Notes: a model not told the origin generated them from the sequence alone. A DNA stretch of 64,000 bases from Comamonas flocculans (GCF_007954405.1 NZ_CP042344.1:620001-684000); one strand, 5' to 3'. Numbered from the stretch's first letter, positions 1 through 8,308 are shown. Made by a program: numbers and translations.

Positions 1-120
1 CGCCCAGGCCCGGCGTTCGGCTTCCTTGGTGCCAAGGCCGCGCTTTTCGTAGCCTTCCTCGATGTGCTCCGCCTGGCGTTTTTGCTTGTCGGTGTAGGCT
101 GATTTGTCGCCTCTGGGCAT
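1..120 (-). CDS. Small basic hypothetical protein, C-terminus cut by window edge
   Basis: The ATG is at 120 on the minus strand, preceded by a good AGGAGA ribosome binding site. The 40 visible codons give a very hydrophilic, Lys/Arg/Glu-rich protein starting MPRGDKSAYTDKQKR and continuing through AEHIEEGYEKRG. I recognise this as a short conserved protein of about 50-60 residues seen in many Burkholderiales and often labelled a plasmid-stabilisation or hypothetical protein; I know of no demonstrated function. It has no signal peptide or membrane segment. The stop codon lies outside the window. Confidence 0.7.
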   Translation of the reverse strand, partial: MPRGDKSAYTDKQKRQAEHIEEGYEKRGLGTKEAERRAWA

Positions 121-319
121 GGTGTTCTCCTGCAAGTGGTCAATGCCCCGCCGCCGTGCTCCCGACTGGCCCGAAACGGCGGGGGACCCGTGCTTTCCAT
201 TGTGGGCGCACCACCGGCGCGCGCCGTAGGTGGCCGGCGCGGGCAGGCGTAGGACAAACGCCCCCTTGCGCGCCGACACCGTTTCCGACCGGCGGGCGGC
301 AGGCGCCGGGCGCGCCGCC

Positions 320-1942
320 TCAGCCCGGCGCGTCGCCGTCGGGCTCAGCCAGAGCCGGGGCCGCCGCGTCAGGCGCGGGCAGCTCCTGCACGTGGCGCAG
401 CTTGCGCTGGATGGCGCGGGTGCGCACGCCGACCTGCTCGAACTTCTTGGCCGCCGCGTCGATGGACTTGCGCGTTTGCTCGACCACGTCGCCGAACTTG
501 GCGAACTCTGTCTTGACCTCGCCGAGCACGGCCCAGACTTCGGACGAGCGCTTCTCGATCGCCAGGGTCTTGAAGCCCATCTGCAGGCTCGAGAGCATCG
601 CCGCCAGGTTGGCCGGGCCGGTGATCATCACGCGGCACTCGTTCTGCACCGCCTCCACCAGGCCGGGGCGGCGCATGACTTCGGCAAACAGGCCTTCGGA
701 AGGCAGGTACAGCACGGCAAAGTCCGTGGTGTGCGGCGGTGAGACGTACTTGCTGAAGATCTTGCGCGCCTCCAGCCGGATGGACGCCTCGAAGGCGTTG
801 CCCGCCGACTGCAGCAGCGCCCGGTCGGCCGCGTCGTGCGCGTCCAGCAACCGCTGGTAGTGCTCGACCGGGTACTTGGAGTCGATCGGCAGCCACACCG
901 GGCGCTCGTCGCCGCGCCCGGGCAGCCGGATGGCGAACTCCACCAGGTCGTCGCTGCCCGGCATGGTCTTGACGTTCCTCGCGTACTGCTCGGGTGCAAG
1001 CACGTTGTCGATGATGGCGCCCAGCTGCAGCTCGCCCCAGGTGCCGCGTGCCTTGACGTTGGTCATCACGCGCTTGAGGTCGCCCACGCTGCCGGCCAGG
1101 GTCTGCATCTCGCCCAGGCCCTTGTGCACCTGCTCCAGGCGTTCGCTGACCAGCTTGAAGGATTCACCCAGGCGCTGCTCCAGCGTGGCGTGCAGTTTTT
1201 CGTCGACGGTGCGGCGCATTTCCTCCAGCCGCGCGGCGTTGTCGTTCTGTATCGCGGCCAGACGTTCATTGAGCGCGTTGCGCAGCGCCTCGCCGCCCTG
1301 CTGGTGGCTCGCCACCAGGCCCGAGAGCTGGCGCGCGAGCTCCTGCGTGGTGCTGCCCAGCTGGTCCTTGAGCGTGGCGGAGCTGGCGCCGAGCTGGGCA
1401 TGCAGGTCGCCCTTGAGCGAATCGAAGCTGCCGCGCAGCCCCTCGGCGAGCGCATCGAAGCGCTGCTGGATGCGCTGGGCCATGGCTTCGGTGCTGGCGG
1501 CCACGCCCTCGCGCGACTGGGCGCTGTCGCTCACCAGTTGCTGCACCGTGGCCGCCAGTTCGCCGCGAAACGCGGCCAGCGCCTGCGTCTGCTCGCCGCG
1601 CGCCTGCGCCAGCAACTGCTCCAGGTGCGAGCGCAGCGTGCCGAAGGCGGCCTGCAGCTCGCCGCGGCTGGCGCGGGCCTCGTCGCGCGCCTGGGCCAGG
1701 CGCTCGTCGAGCAGGCCGCGCGTGCCTTCGGTGAAGGCGCGCAGTTGCTCGCCCATGGCGCTCAGCGCCCCGTCGTTGCGCGCCACCGCCAGCTGCGTGC
1801 CCTGCGCGGCCGTCTCCAGCGCCTGCAGGCGTTCGGGCCATTCGGGCGGCAGCGCCACGCGCGGGCGGCGCAGCAGCAGCACGATCAGGAGCAACAGCGC
1901 CAGCGCCAGCAGCGCCAGGGCAAGGATCCACTCAAAGGCCAT
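320..1942 (-). CDS. rmuC: DNA recombination protein RmuC
   Basis: 540 residues from the ATG at 1942; a TTG two codons upstream is possible but has no better ribosome site. Residues about 4-25 form one hydrophobic N-terminal anchor. Residues about 30-240 are Ala/Gln/Glu/Arg-rich coiled coil. The conserved RmuC domain follows, with GTWGELQLGAIIDNVL, LPIDSKYPVEHY and YLPSEGLFAEV. RmuC is a membrane-anchored protein of the nuclease-like fold superfamily that limits recombination between inverted repeats in E. coli; its biochemical activity is poorly defined. The C-terminal tail is acidic and Ala/Pro-rich, and length is normal for the family. It lies downstream of a 2-hydroxyacid dehydrogenase on the same strand, with a dispersed-repeat copy between them. 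Confidence 0.93.
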   Translation of the reverse strand: MAFEWILALALLALALLLLIVLLLRRPRVALPPEWPERLQALETAAQGTQLAVARNDGALSAMGEQLRAFTEGTRGLLDERLAQARDEARASRGELQAAFGTLRSHLEQLLAQARGEQTQALAAFRGELAATVQQLVSDSAQSREGVAASTEAMAQRIQQRFDALAEGLRGSFDSLKGDLHAQLGASSATLKDQLGSTTQELARQLSGLVASHQQGGEALRNALNERLAAIQNDNAARLEEMRRTVDEKLHATLEQRLGESFKLVSERLEQVHKGLGEMQTLAGSVGDLKRVMTNVKARGTWGELQLGAIIDNVLAPEQYARNVKTMPGSDDLVEFAIRLPGRGDERPVWLPIDSKYPVEHYQRLLDAHDAADRALLQSAGNAFEASIRLEARKIFSKYVSPPHTTDFAVLYLPSEGLFAEVMRRPGLVEAVQNECRVMITGPANLAAMLSSLQMGFKTLAIEKRSSEVWAVLGEVKTEFAKFGDVVEQTRKSIDAAAKKFEQVGVRTRAIQRKLRHVQELPAPDAAAPALAEPDGDAPG

Positions 1943-1958
1943 GGTCAACTATTGCAAG

Positions 1959-2003
1959 GATAGCTGCGGGCGCTTGTGGGACAAGCGTTTGGGCCGTATT
2001 TCA
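1959..2003 (+). repeat. Dispersed ~45-bp repeat, copy A (intergenic)
   Basis: Begins GATAGCTG, has CGCTTG and CAAGCG arms that can form a short stem, and ends GGGCCGTATTTCA. It fills most of the gap between the 2-hydroxyacid dehydrogenase stop and the rmuC start. It is one of about ten related copies in the window. Confidence 0.8.
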
Positions 2004-2006
2004 TGC

Positions 2007-2972
2007 TCAATTCACCGGCGTCAGCGCGCCGCTGCCGGCGAAGAAGGAAATCAGGTTGTCGGCGGCCAGCCGCGCCATGGCCAGGCGCGTGGGCACGGTG
2101 GCGCTGGCGATGTGCGGGCTCAGGACCACGTTGGGCAGCGCGAGCAGTGCGGGGTTCACGCGCGGCTCGCCCTCGAACACGTCCAGCCCGGCGGCCGCCA
2201 GCCGGCCGTCGGCCAGCGCCTGCGCCAGCGCATCTTCATCCACCAGGCCGCCGCGGCCGATGTTCACCAGCGTGGCGGTGGGCTTCATGCGCGCCAGCTC
2301 TGGCGCACCGATGATGTGGTGCGCCTGCGGGGTATAGGGCAGCACCAGCACCAGGTGATCGGACTCGGCCAGCAGCTCGTGCATGCCGACGTAGCGCGCC
2401 TTGCACAGGTCTTCGGTACGCGCATCAAGCCGGTGGCGGTTGTGGTAGAGCACCTCCATGCCGAAGCCCCAGGCGCCACGCTGGGCCAGGGCCTGGCCTA
2501 TTCGGCCCATGCCGAGGATGCCCAGCGTGCTGCCGTGCACGTCGCGCCCGGCAAACATGTCGTAGCGCCAGCGCTGCCAGCGGCCGGCGCGCAGGAATTT
2601 TTCCGCCTCCAGCATGCGCCGGGCGGCGGCCATCAGCAGCGCGAAGCCGAAGTCGGCCGTGGTTTCGGTCAGCACGTCGGGCGTGTTGGTGCCCACCACG
2701 CCGGCGGCCGCCATCGCCGCCACGTCCAGGTTGTTGTAGCCCACCGACATGTTGGCGACGATCTTCAGCTCGGGCGCCGCGGCCAGCGCCTGCGCGTCGA
2801 TGCGGTGCGCGCCGGTGATGAAGGCGCCCTGCTTGCCCGCCAGGCGCTGCACGAAGTCCTGCTGGTGCCAGACCTCGCCTTCGGCGATCGCCTGCACCTC
2901 GAAGTGCCCGCGCAGCGCATCGAGCACCTCGGGAAAGACGACGCAGGCCACCAGCACTTGCGGTTTGGACAT
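2007..2972 (-). CDS. D-2-hydroxyacid dehydrogenase (glyoxylate/hydroxypyruvate reductase type)
   Basis: 321 residues, typical for the D-isomer-specific 2-hydroxyacid dehydrogenase family. The Rossmann motif LGILGMGRIGQALAQR is near residue 150. The substrate-binding arginine is in NIGRGGLVDEDAL, the acid in the FEGEPRVNP segment and the catalytic histidine in LSPHIASAT. The expected reaction is NAD(P)H-dependent reduction of a 2-keto acid such as glyoxylate or hydroxypyruvate in the cytosol. The closest named relatives I recognise are GhrB-type reductases, but substrate cannot be fixed from sequence. It is co-oriented with the antiporter gene upstream (19-bp gap) and with rmuC downstream. Confidence 0.88.
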   Translation of the reverse strand: MSKPQVLVACVVFPEVLDALRGHFEVQAIAEGEVWHQQDFVQRLAGKQGAFITGAHRIDAQALAAAPELKIVANMSVGYNNLDVAAMAAAGVVGTNTPDVLTETTADFGFALLMAAARRMLEAEKFLRAGRWQRWRYDMFAGRDVHGSTLGILGMGRIGQALAQRGAWGFGMEVLYHNRHRLDARTEDLCKARYVGMHELLAESDHLVLVLPYTPQAHHIIGAPELARMKPTATLVNIGRGGLVDEDALAQALADGRLAAAGLDVFEGEPRVNPALLALPNVVLSPHIASATVPTRLAMARLAADNLISFFAGSGALTPVN

Positions 2973-2991
2973 GGGCGTTTGCCTCTCTCGC

Positions 2992-4413
2992 TCAGAAGAA
3001 CATCCAGGTGATGGCGATGAACAGCGGCACCAGGATACCCACCGACCACAGCATGTAGCCGAAGAAGCTGGGCATCTTCACGCCGCGGTCTTCGGCGATG
3101 GCCTTGACCATGAGGTTGGGCGCGTTGCCGATGTAGGTGATCGCGCCCATGAAGACCGAACCGATGGACACGGCCGCCAGCGTCTGCGCATGCGTGCTCA
3201 TCAGCGTGGCGGCGTCGCCCCCCGCGGTGTTGAAGAACACCAGGTAGGTGGGCGCGTTGTCGAGCACCGACGAGAGCACGCCCGTGGCCCAGAAATACAT
3301 CGCAGGGATCGGCTGCCCGTCGGCGCCGGTGACGGCCGCGACGATGGGGCCGAAGGGGCCTTGAACACCGGCGCGCAGCATGGCGATCACCGGGATGATG
3401 GTCAGGAAGATGCCGGCGAACAGCTTGGCCACCTCCTGCATCGGGCCCCAGCTGAACTGGTTGGCCTCATGCACCGCGTGCGGCGTGAGCGCCAGCGACG
3501 CCAGCGTGACCGCCACCATGCCCAGGTCGCGCACCAGCGAGGGCAGGCCTACCGGCGTGCCGGCCACGTCCCATTGCAGGGGCGACTTCCAGATGCCGCT
3601 GAGCAGCACCAGCGCGACGATCACCAGCAGCAGCAGGAAGTTGACCTTGCCGTCGAAGCCCAGCGCCGGCGCGGCATCGTCGGGCGTCGGGTCGGGGCGG
3701 TCCACCTCGCCTGCGCGCGCAAACAACCAGCTGTCCAGCGCGAAGAACAGGACCAGCAGCACGCCCACGAGGAACAGGGTTTCGAAGATCACGTGCTCGG
3801 CGGTCCAGAAGAAGCTCACGCCCTTCAGGAAGCCGAGGAACAGCGGCGGGTCGCCCAGCGGCGTGAGCGAGCCGCCGGCGTTGGAGACGATGAAGATGAA
3901 GAACACCACCACATGCACCACGTGCCTGCGGTTGTCGTTGGCGCGGATCAGCGGGCGGATCAACAGCATGGAGGCGCCGGTGGTGCCCATGAAGCTCGCC
4001 AGCACCGCGCCCACCGCCAGGATGCCGGTGTTGAGCAGCGGCGTGCCACGCAGGTTGCCGCGGATGTAGATGCCGCCGGCCACGGTGAACAGGGCGGTCA
4101 GCAGGATCACGAAGGGGATGTATTCGGCCACCAGCGCATGCACCAGCCCCTGCCCCGCGCTGACCCAGCCGAAGCGCAGGGCAAACGGAATGAAGAAGGC
4201 CAGCGCCCAGGCCGCGGTGATCTTGCCGTAATGGTGGTGCCAGAGCGTGGGCGCCAGCAGCGGCAGCAGTGCGATCGACAAGAGCACGCCGGCAAACGGT
4301 ACGCCCCACCACACCGCCAGCTGGGCGCCGTCCACCTCGGCCGCCGCGCACACCATGGGCGCCAGCGCCAGCATGGCCAGCGCCGCCCCTCGTCCCGCCT
4401 TCATGGATCCCAT
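2992..4413 (-). CDS. CitMHS-like ion transporter / putative sodium:proton antiporter
   Basis: 473 residues with about eleven or twelve hydrophobic segments. The start at 4413 is supported by an AAGGAG nine nt upstream; residues about 8-25 look like a signal or first membrane segment. Internal signatures include FMGTTGASMLLIRPLIRAN, NAGGSLTPLGDPPLFLGFL and SSVLDNAPTYLVFFN, the duplicated polar re-entrant motifs of the ion-transporter superfamily (NhaD/CitM/ArsB-like). Burkholderiales homologues are usually annotated as sodium:proton antiporters on family membership. Cation versus organic-anion specificity is unknown. It is co-oriented with the downstream dehydrogenase and the upstream pncB. 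Confidence 0.82.
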   Translation of the reverse strand: MGSMKAGRGAALAMLALAPMVCAAAEVDGAQLAVWWGVPFAGVLLSIALLPLLAPTLWHHHYGKITAAWALAFFIPFALRFGWVSAGQGLVHALVAEYIPFVILLTALFTVAGGIYIRGNLRGTPLLNTGILAVGAVLASFMGTTGASMLLIRPLIRANDNRRHVVHVVVFFIFIVSNAGGSLTPLGDPPLFLGFLKGVSFFWTAEHVIFETLFLVGVLLVLFFALDSWLFARAGEVDRPDPTPDDAAPALGFDGKVNFLLLLVIVALVLLSGIWKSPLQWDVAGTPVGLPSLVRDLGMVAVTLASLALTPHAVHEANQFSWGPMQEVAKLFAGIFLTIIPVIAMLRAGVQGPFGPIVAAVTGADGQPIPAMYFWATGVLSSVLDNAPTYLVFFNTAGGDAATLMSTHAQTLAAVSIGSVFMGAITYIGNAPNLMVKAIAEDRGVKMPSFFGYMLWSVGILVPLFIAITWMFF

Positions 4414-4452
4414 CCTCTGTCTCTCCTTGTCTTGCCGCCCGCTCGCACTGCT

Positions 4453-5655
4453 TCAGGCCGGGGGGGCGGGAATATTGAATACCTGGCGCAGGTAGGCGAG
4501 GTATTTTTCGTCGTCGCACATGTTCTTGCCGGGTGCATCCGACAGCTTGGCCACCGGCTGGCCGTTGCAGCGCGTCATCTTGATGACGATCTGCAGCGGC
4601 TCGTAGCCCAGGTCGTTGGTCAGGTTGGTGCCGATGCCGAAGGCCAGCTGGCAGCGCCCGTGAAAGCGCCGGTACAGCTCGATGATGCGCGGCACCGTCA
4701 GGCCATCGCTGAAGATCAGCACCTTGGACAGCGGATCGACCCGGTTCTCGCGGTAGTGCTGCAGCATGCGCTCGCCCCAGGCAAAAGGGTCGCCACTGTC
4801 ATGGCGCGCGCCATCGAACAGCTTGCAGAAATACAGATCGAAGTCGCGCAGGAAGGCGTTCATGCCGTACACGTCGGACAGCGCGATGCCCAGGTCGCCC
4901 CGGTACTCCTTGGCCCACACTTCAAAACCATAGACCTGGGTGTCACGCAACCGCGGGCCCAGCGCCTGGCAGGCCTGCAGGTATTCGTGCGCCATGGTGC
5001 CCAGCGGCGTGACGTCCAGCTTCATCGCGTGCAGCACGTTGCTGGTGCCGGCAAACTTGCCGCTGAGGCCGCGGCGCTTGTCTTCCACGCCGAGCTTCTC
5101 GGTCAGCAGGCGCAGCAGCTCTTCGTGCCACACGCGCGAAAAGCGCCGGCGCGTGCCGTAGTCGGCAATCTTCAGCGCCTCCAGGCCCGGGCCGTGCAGC
5201 TGCTGCACCTTGGTGGCCAGGCGCCGACGCCCCTCCGGGTAATCAGGCTCGGGATACTGGTTGCGGAAATACACCTCGTTGACGATGGAGAGCACCGGAA
5301 TCTCGAACAGGATGGTGTGCAACCAGGGGCCCACGATGCTGATGTCGATCTCTCCCGTGGGCAGGGGCGTGACCTCGATGTATTTTTCGTTGAGCCGGAA
5401 CAGCCCGAGAAAGTCCACGAAGTCGCTCTTGATGAAGCGCATCGAGGCCAGGTAGGCCAGTTCCTCCTCAGTAAAGCGCAGGCTGCACAGCGCGCGGATC
5501 TCCTCGCGGATTTCGTCCACGCAGGGCGCCAGGTTCACCCCCGGCGTGCGGCACTTGAAGCGGTACTCCACCTGCGCGCCGGGGAAGTGGTGCAGCACCA
5601 CCTGCATCATGGTGAACTTGTACAGGTCGGTATCCAGCAGGCTGTGGATGATCAT
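4453..5655 (-). CDS. pncB: Nicotinate phosphoribosyltransferase
   Basis: 400 residues from ATG 5655, the length of E. coli PncB; the longer in-frame ORF upstream encodes unrelated low-complexity sequence and was excluded. It begins [16 protein letters not shown], the nicotinate-binding N-terminus of the family. It also carries [16 protein letters not shown] and the phosphate-binding segment [12 protein letters not shown]. It makes nicotinate mononucleotide from nicotinate and PRPP with ATP hydrolysis (Preiss-Handler NAD salvage). A thioesterase gene lies 10 bp upstream on the same strand, suggesting co-transcription. Confidence 0.95.
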   Translation of the reverse strand: MIIHSLLDTDLYKFTMMQVVLHHFPGAQVEYRFKCRTPGVNLAPCVDEIREEIRALCSLRFTEEELAYLASMRFIKSDFVDFLGLFRLNEKYIEVTPLPTGEIDISIVGPWLHTILFEIPVLSIVNEVYFRNQYPEPDYPEGRRRLATKVQQLHGPGLEALKIADYGTRRRFSRVWHEELLRLLTEKLGVEDKRRGLSGKFAGTSNVLHAMKLDVTPLGTMAHEYLQACQALGPRLRDTQVYGFEVWAKEYRGDLGIALSDVYGMNAFLRDFDLYFCKLFDGARHDSGDPFAWGERMLQHYRENRVDPLSKVLIFSDGLTVPRIIELYRRFHGRCQLAFGIGTNLTNDLGYEPLQIVIKMTRCNGQPVAKLSDAPGKNMCDDEKYLAYLRQVFNIPAPPA

Positions 5656-5665
5656 GCTTGTTCCA

Positions 5666-6133
5666 TCAATGCGGCACGCACAGGTCTTGCAAGGCCTGGC
5701 GCAGCTTCTGCGGCAAGGGCCGCGGGCGCTGGTCGCCGCGGCCCACATAGACATGGACGAAATGCCCGCAGGCCGCCGCCATGGACGCCCCCTGGGCAAA
5801 CAACGCCAGCTCGTAGCGCACGCTGCTGCGCCCGACATGCGCCACGCGCAATCCGGCCTCCACCGTCTGTGGAAAGGCCAGCGGCGCAAAATAGTGGCAC
5901 TGCGTCTGCACGACGAGGCCCACGGTGTCACCGCCATGGATGTCCAGCGCGCCCTGCTCTATCAACCAGGCGTTCACCGCCGTGTCGAACCAGCTGTAGT
6001 AAACGACGTTGTTCACGTGCCCGTAGACGTCGTTGTCCGACCAGCGCGTGGGGATGGAGCGAAAGACGCGATAGGCACCGCGCGCAGGCGGTACGGGGCG
6101 CTCGGGCGCCGGTGAAGTCAGGGACGCTGCCAT
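5666..6133 (-). CDS. Acyl-CoA thioesterase, 4HBT hotdog family
   Basis: 155 residues from ATG 6133. The hotdog signature [20 protein letters not shown] is near residues 35-55: the Asp before VYGHVNN is the usual catalytic carboxylate, and the loop-helix binds CoA. FcbC/YbgC-type members hydrolyse acyl-CoA esters; substrate range is not predictable here. The start was chosen because the longer ORF runs into the phasin promoter region. It is probably translated with pncB, 10 bp downstream. Confidence 0.85.
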   Translation of the reverse strand: MAASLTSPAPERPVPPARGAYRVFRSIPTRWSDNDVYGHVNNVVYYSWFDTAVNAWLIEQGALDIHGGDTVGLVVQTQCHYFAPLAFPQTVEAGLRVAHVGRSSVRYELALFAQGASMAAACGHFVHVYVGRGDQRPRPLPQKLRQALQDLCVPH

Positions 6134-6212
6134 GGGTGGTTCATTGTGCCAGCAGCCCGCGGCCCTCCGGCGCCCGGGCGGCGTGGCAGGAAAACATCTT
6201 GGTACAAATAAA

Positions 6213-6227
6213 TGTTGCACTGCAACA
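6213..6227. promoter_or_regulatory. PhaR-like palindrome, upstream site
   Basis: TGTTGCA-C-TGCAACA, perfect 7-bp arms around one base, ending nine bases before the -35 element of the phasin promoter. PhaR repressors of polyhydroxybutyrate granules bind TGC/GCA dyads at phaP in relatives. The assignment is by resemblance and context. Confidence 0.6.
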
Positions 6228-6235
6228 AAAAAGCC

Positions 6236-6263
6236 TTGCAATCGCGGCCCGCATCCTTATAAT
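6236..6263 (+). promoter_or_regulatory. Phasin promoter (sigma-70 type)
   Basis: TTGCAA at 6236-6241, a 16-bp spacer, and a perfect TATAAT at 6258-6263. The predicted transcription start near 6270 falls at the second PhaR-like palindrome. This is one of the best sigma-70 matches in the window, fitting an abundant granule protein. Confidence 0.75.
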
Positions 6264-6271
6264 TCGGGTCA

Positions 6272-6286
6272 TGCTGCACTGCAACA
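6272..6286. promoter_or_regulatory. PhaR-like palindrome, start-site proximal
   Basis: TGCTGCA-C-TGCAACA, the same dyad as the site at 6213 with one arm mismatch, 59 bp away centre to centre. It covers the predicted +1, where bound protein would block initiation. Paired sites, one upstream of -35 and one at the start, are the arrangement I recall for phaP1 of Ralstonia eutropha. Confidence 0.6.
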
Positions 6287-6352
6287 TAAGTTGATCAGAG
6301 CAGTTCCATGAACCCCCGCCCACAAGGCGGATCTTTGATCAGGAGTATCACC

Positions 6353-6895
6353 ATGTCTTTGCCGCAAGAACAAATTCTGGCCGCCCAAAAGGCCAACCTC
6401 GAAACCCTGTTCGGCCTGACCAGCAAGGCCTTCGAAGGCGTTGAACGGCTCATCGAGCTGAACGTGACCGCTTCGCGCGCCGCGCTCTCGGAAGCCAACA
6501 CCCACGCCCAGGCCGTGTTGTCCGCCAAGGACGCGCAAGAGCTGCTGACGCTGCAAGCCAGCCTGTTCCAGCCCCTGGCCGAAAAGACCCTGGCCTACAG
6601 CCGTCACCTGTACGACATCGCCGCCGGCACCAGCTCGGCCTTTGGCAAGGCTTTCGAAGCCCAGGCCACCGAAGCCCAGCGCACCTTCAGCAATTTCGTG
6701 GACAGCACCGCCAAGAACGCTCCCGCCGGCACCGAAACCTCGGTGGCCGTGTTCAAGAGCGCCGTGTCGGCTGCCAACAACGCTTTCGAGTCAGTGCAAA
6801 AGGCCGTCAAGCAAGCCACCGACATGGCCGAAGCCAACTTCAACGCCGTGAGCACCAGCGCCAGCAAGGTGGCTGCTGCCGGCCGCAAGCGTTGA
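6353..6895 (+). CDS. phaP: Phasin, polyhydroxyalkanoate granule-associated protein
   Basis: 180 residues. ATG 6353 has AGGAG seven nt upstream; an earlier in-frame ATG at 6308 lacks a ribosome site. The protein is an almost continuous amphipathic, Ala-rich helix starting [21 protein letters not shown], with few aromatics or cysteines and a basic tail AAGRKR, all typical of the PhaP/TIGR01841 phasin family. Phasins coat polyhydroxybutyrate granules and control their size and number. The palindromes around its promoter suggest PhaR repression that lifts when granules sequester PhaR. A 3-hydroxybutyrate dehydrogenase lies elsewhere in the window, consistent with polyhydroxybutyrate use. Confidence 0.92.
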   Translation: MSLPQEQILAAQKANLETLFGLTSKAFEGVERLIELNVTASRAALSEANTHAQAVLSAKDAQELLTLQASLFQPLAEKTLAYSRHLYDIAAGTSSAFGKAFEAQATEAQRTFSNFVDSTAKNAPAGTETSVAVFKSAVSAANNAFESVQKAVKQATDMAEANFNAVSTSASKVAAAGRKR

Positions 6896-6917
6896 TCGCA
6901 CAAATACAACAGGGCGA

Positions 6918-6947
6918 TTGAAAGAGACAAGGGTTTACCCTTAAAAT
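6918..6947 (+). promoter_or_regulatory. Promoter within an inverted repeat, upstream of candidate sRNA
   Basis: TTGAAA at 6918-6923, an 18-bp spacer, then TAAAAT at 6942-6947. The same stretch forms a two-part dyad: GGCGATT (6913) with AATCGCC (ending 6951), and AAGGGT with ACCCTT around a TT loop. The dyad could be an operator over the promoter or a 3' structure in the phasin mRNA; sequence alone does not decide. Confidence 0.5.
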
Positions 6948-6953
6948 CGCCAC

Positions 6954-7056
6954 CATGGCTCGGCAACGAGCCGCCTGTTTCGGTTGTCTCCTTGGATCCT
7001 CACGAAATGTCAATTTCTGGATCCCTTCAAGCCCGGCTTCATGCCGGGCTTTTTTT
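6954..7056 (+). ncRNA. Candidate structured small RNA, ~100 nt
   Basis: From the predicted +1 near 6954 the sequence forms three consecutive hairpins. The first is GGCTCG-GCAA-CGAGCC (6957-6972), a perfect 6-bp stem with a GNRA tetraloop. The second runs 6994-7024, with GGATCC arms enclosing GAAAT/ATTTC. The third is a strong Rho-independent terminator (AAGCCCGGC/GCCGGGCTT, 7029-7051, then seven T). Between the first two lies single-stranded TGTCTCCTTGG, whose CTCCTT is complementary to a Shine-Dalgarno sequence. No convincing protein is encoded. This is an inference from signals; I do not recognise a named family. Confidence 0.5.
7029..7056 (+). terminator. Intrinsic terminator of the sRNA candidate / phasin region
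   Basis: Perfect 9-bp stem AAGCCCGGC-TTCAT-GCCGGGCTT followed by a T tract. It ends plus-strand transcription before the iron-binding protein gene. Confidence 0.85.
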
Positions 7057-7086
7057 GCTCCCGATCAAACAGGGTGCGAATGCACT

Positions 7087-7105
7087 GATAACTATTCTCA
7101 TTTGA
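7087..7105. promoter_or_regulatory. Fur-box-like sequence
   Basis: GATAACTATTCTCATTTGA matches the 19-bp Fur consensus at about 12 positions, including the GATAA and TCATT cores, 45 bp before an iron-binding protein gene. Position and target gene fit iron repression. Confidence 0.6.
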
Positions 7106-7149
7106 ACTATGATCCGGGGCTTTACCCAACCCACGCTGATCCCAAGTTC

Positions 7150-8217
7150 ATGATTGCTTCCTTCAAGACCCTTCTGGCGGCCTGTCTCATTGCCGTAACC
7201 GGCACGGCCGGCGCGGCGGATGCGGCTGACGCATCGCAGCAGGTGCTCAACCTGTATTCGGCGCGCCACTACCCCTCCGATGAAATCCTCTACGAGGGCT
7301 TCACCAAGGCCACCGGCATCAAGATCAACCGCGTCGATGCGGACGACGCCGGCATCATGGCGCGCCTGAAGGCCGAGGGCAGCGCATCGCCCGCCGACGT
7401 GATCCTGCTGGTCGATGCCGCGCGTTTTTACCGCGGCGAGCAGGACGGCGTGTTCAAGCCGGTGCGCTCCAAGGTGCTCGAAGAGCTCATCCCCGCCAAC
7501 CTGCGCGCCGCGCCCGACGCCGACGGCGGCATACAGTGGTTCGGCCTGTCCACGCGCGCGCGCATCATCGTCTACGCCAAGGACAAGGTGAAGGTGCAGG
7601 ACGTGGACAGCTACGAGAAGCTGGCCGACCCCGTCAACAAGGGCAAGGTCTGCATCCGCTCGGGCTCGCACCCCTACAACCTGAGCCTGTTCGGCACGCT
7701 GGCCGAGCACATGGGCGAAGCGAAGACCGAAGCCTGGCTCAAGGGCGTGGTGGCCAACATGGCACGCGCACCCAAGGGCGGCGACACCGACCAGATCCGG
7801 GCGGTGGCCGCGGGCGAGTGCGAAATCGCGGTCAGCAACAGCTACTACCTGGCGCGCCTGATGCGCTCGGACAAGCCGGCGGACCAGGCCGTGGCCGCCA
7901 AGGTGGCCGCGGTCTTTCCCAACCAGGATTCCTGGGGCACGCACGTGAACATCGCCGGCGGCGCAGTGGCGCGCCACGCGCCGCACCCCGAGAACGCGAT
8001 CAAGTTCCTCGAATACCTCGCCAGCCCCGAGGCACAGAACTACTTTGCCAACGGCAACAACGAATGGCCCGCGGCCAAGGGCGTGAAATTCGACAATACC
8101 GCGCTGCAAGAGATGACCGGCGGCAAACCCTTCAAGACCGAAACCATCCATATCTCGGTCGTCGGCAAGAACATGGCACGCGTGCAGCAGATGCTCGACC
8201 GCGCGGGTTTTCGCTGA
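7150..8217 (+). CDS. Periplasmic Fe(3+)-binding protein of an ABC transporter (FbpA/FutA type)
   Basis: 355 residues from ATG 7150. A signal peptide occupies residues 1 to about 23, ending in TAGAADA. The mature protein starts QVLNLYSARHYPSDEILYEGF, the opening strand of FbpA/FutA/IdiA-type ferric-binding proteins. Tyr-rich SNSYYLARL near residue 230 supplies the paired iron-coordinating tyrosines, and NEWPAAKGV is also conserved. No permease or ATPase gene is adjacent, so it must work with components encoded elsewhere. A Fur-like box upstream implies induction under iron limitation, and a terminator follows directly. Confidence 0.9.
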   Translation: MIASFKTLLAACLIAVTGTAGAADAADASQQVLNLYSARHYPSDEILYEGFTKATGIKINRVDADDAGIMARLKAEGSASPADVILLVDAARFYRGEQDGVFKPVRSKVLEELIPANLRAAPDADGGIQWFGLSTRARIIVYAKDKVKVQDVDSYEKLADPVNKGKVCIRSGSHPYNLSLFGTLAEHMGEAKTEAWLKGVVANMARAPKGGDTDQIRAVAAGECEIAVSNSYYLARLMRSDKPADQAVAAKVAAVFPNQDSWGTHVNIAGGAVARHAPHPENAIKFLEYLASPEAQNYFANGNNEWPAAKGVKFDNTALQEMTGGKPFKTETIHISVVGKNMARVQQMLDRAGFR

Positions 8218-8251
8218 AGCCGCAGCAGAGGCTCTGCCTTCCAAGACTTTG

Positions 8252-8276
8252 CAGCCCGGCCTGGCCGGGCTTTTTT
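8252..8276 (+). terminator. Intrinsic terminator after the iron-binding protein gene
   Basis: AGCCCGGC/GCCGGGCT stem with a short CTG loop followed by six T, 35 nt after the stop codon. Confidence 0.85.
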
Positions 8277-8292
8277 CATTGCGCGGCGATAA

Positions 8293-8308
8293 TTGACGTG
8301 AACGTCAA
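8293..8308. promoter_or_regulatory. Perfect palindromic operator candidate
   Basis: TTGACGT-GA-ACGTCAA: perfect 7-bp arms, 16 bp upstream of the SDR dehydrogenase start and overlapping the likely 5' end of its mRNA. It resembles ACGT-centred operators described for regulators of fatty-acid and branched-chain acyl-CoA catabolism in Proteobacteria. The regulator is not in the window. Confidence 0.55.

Noticed and set aside
4453..5937. 494-codon version of pncB
   Set aside because: The extra residues overlap the thioesterase gene and lack homology; [16 protein letters not shown] is the family N-terminus.
2749..6294. 1181-codon plus-strand open frame across the 2-hydroxyacid dehydrogenase, antiporter, pncB and thioesterase genes
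   Set aside because: It crosses four well-recognised minus-strand genes and has no domain signal.
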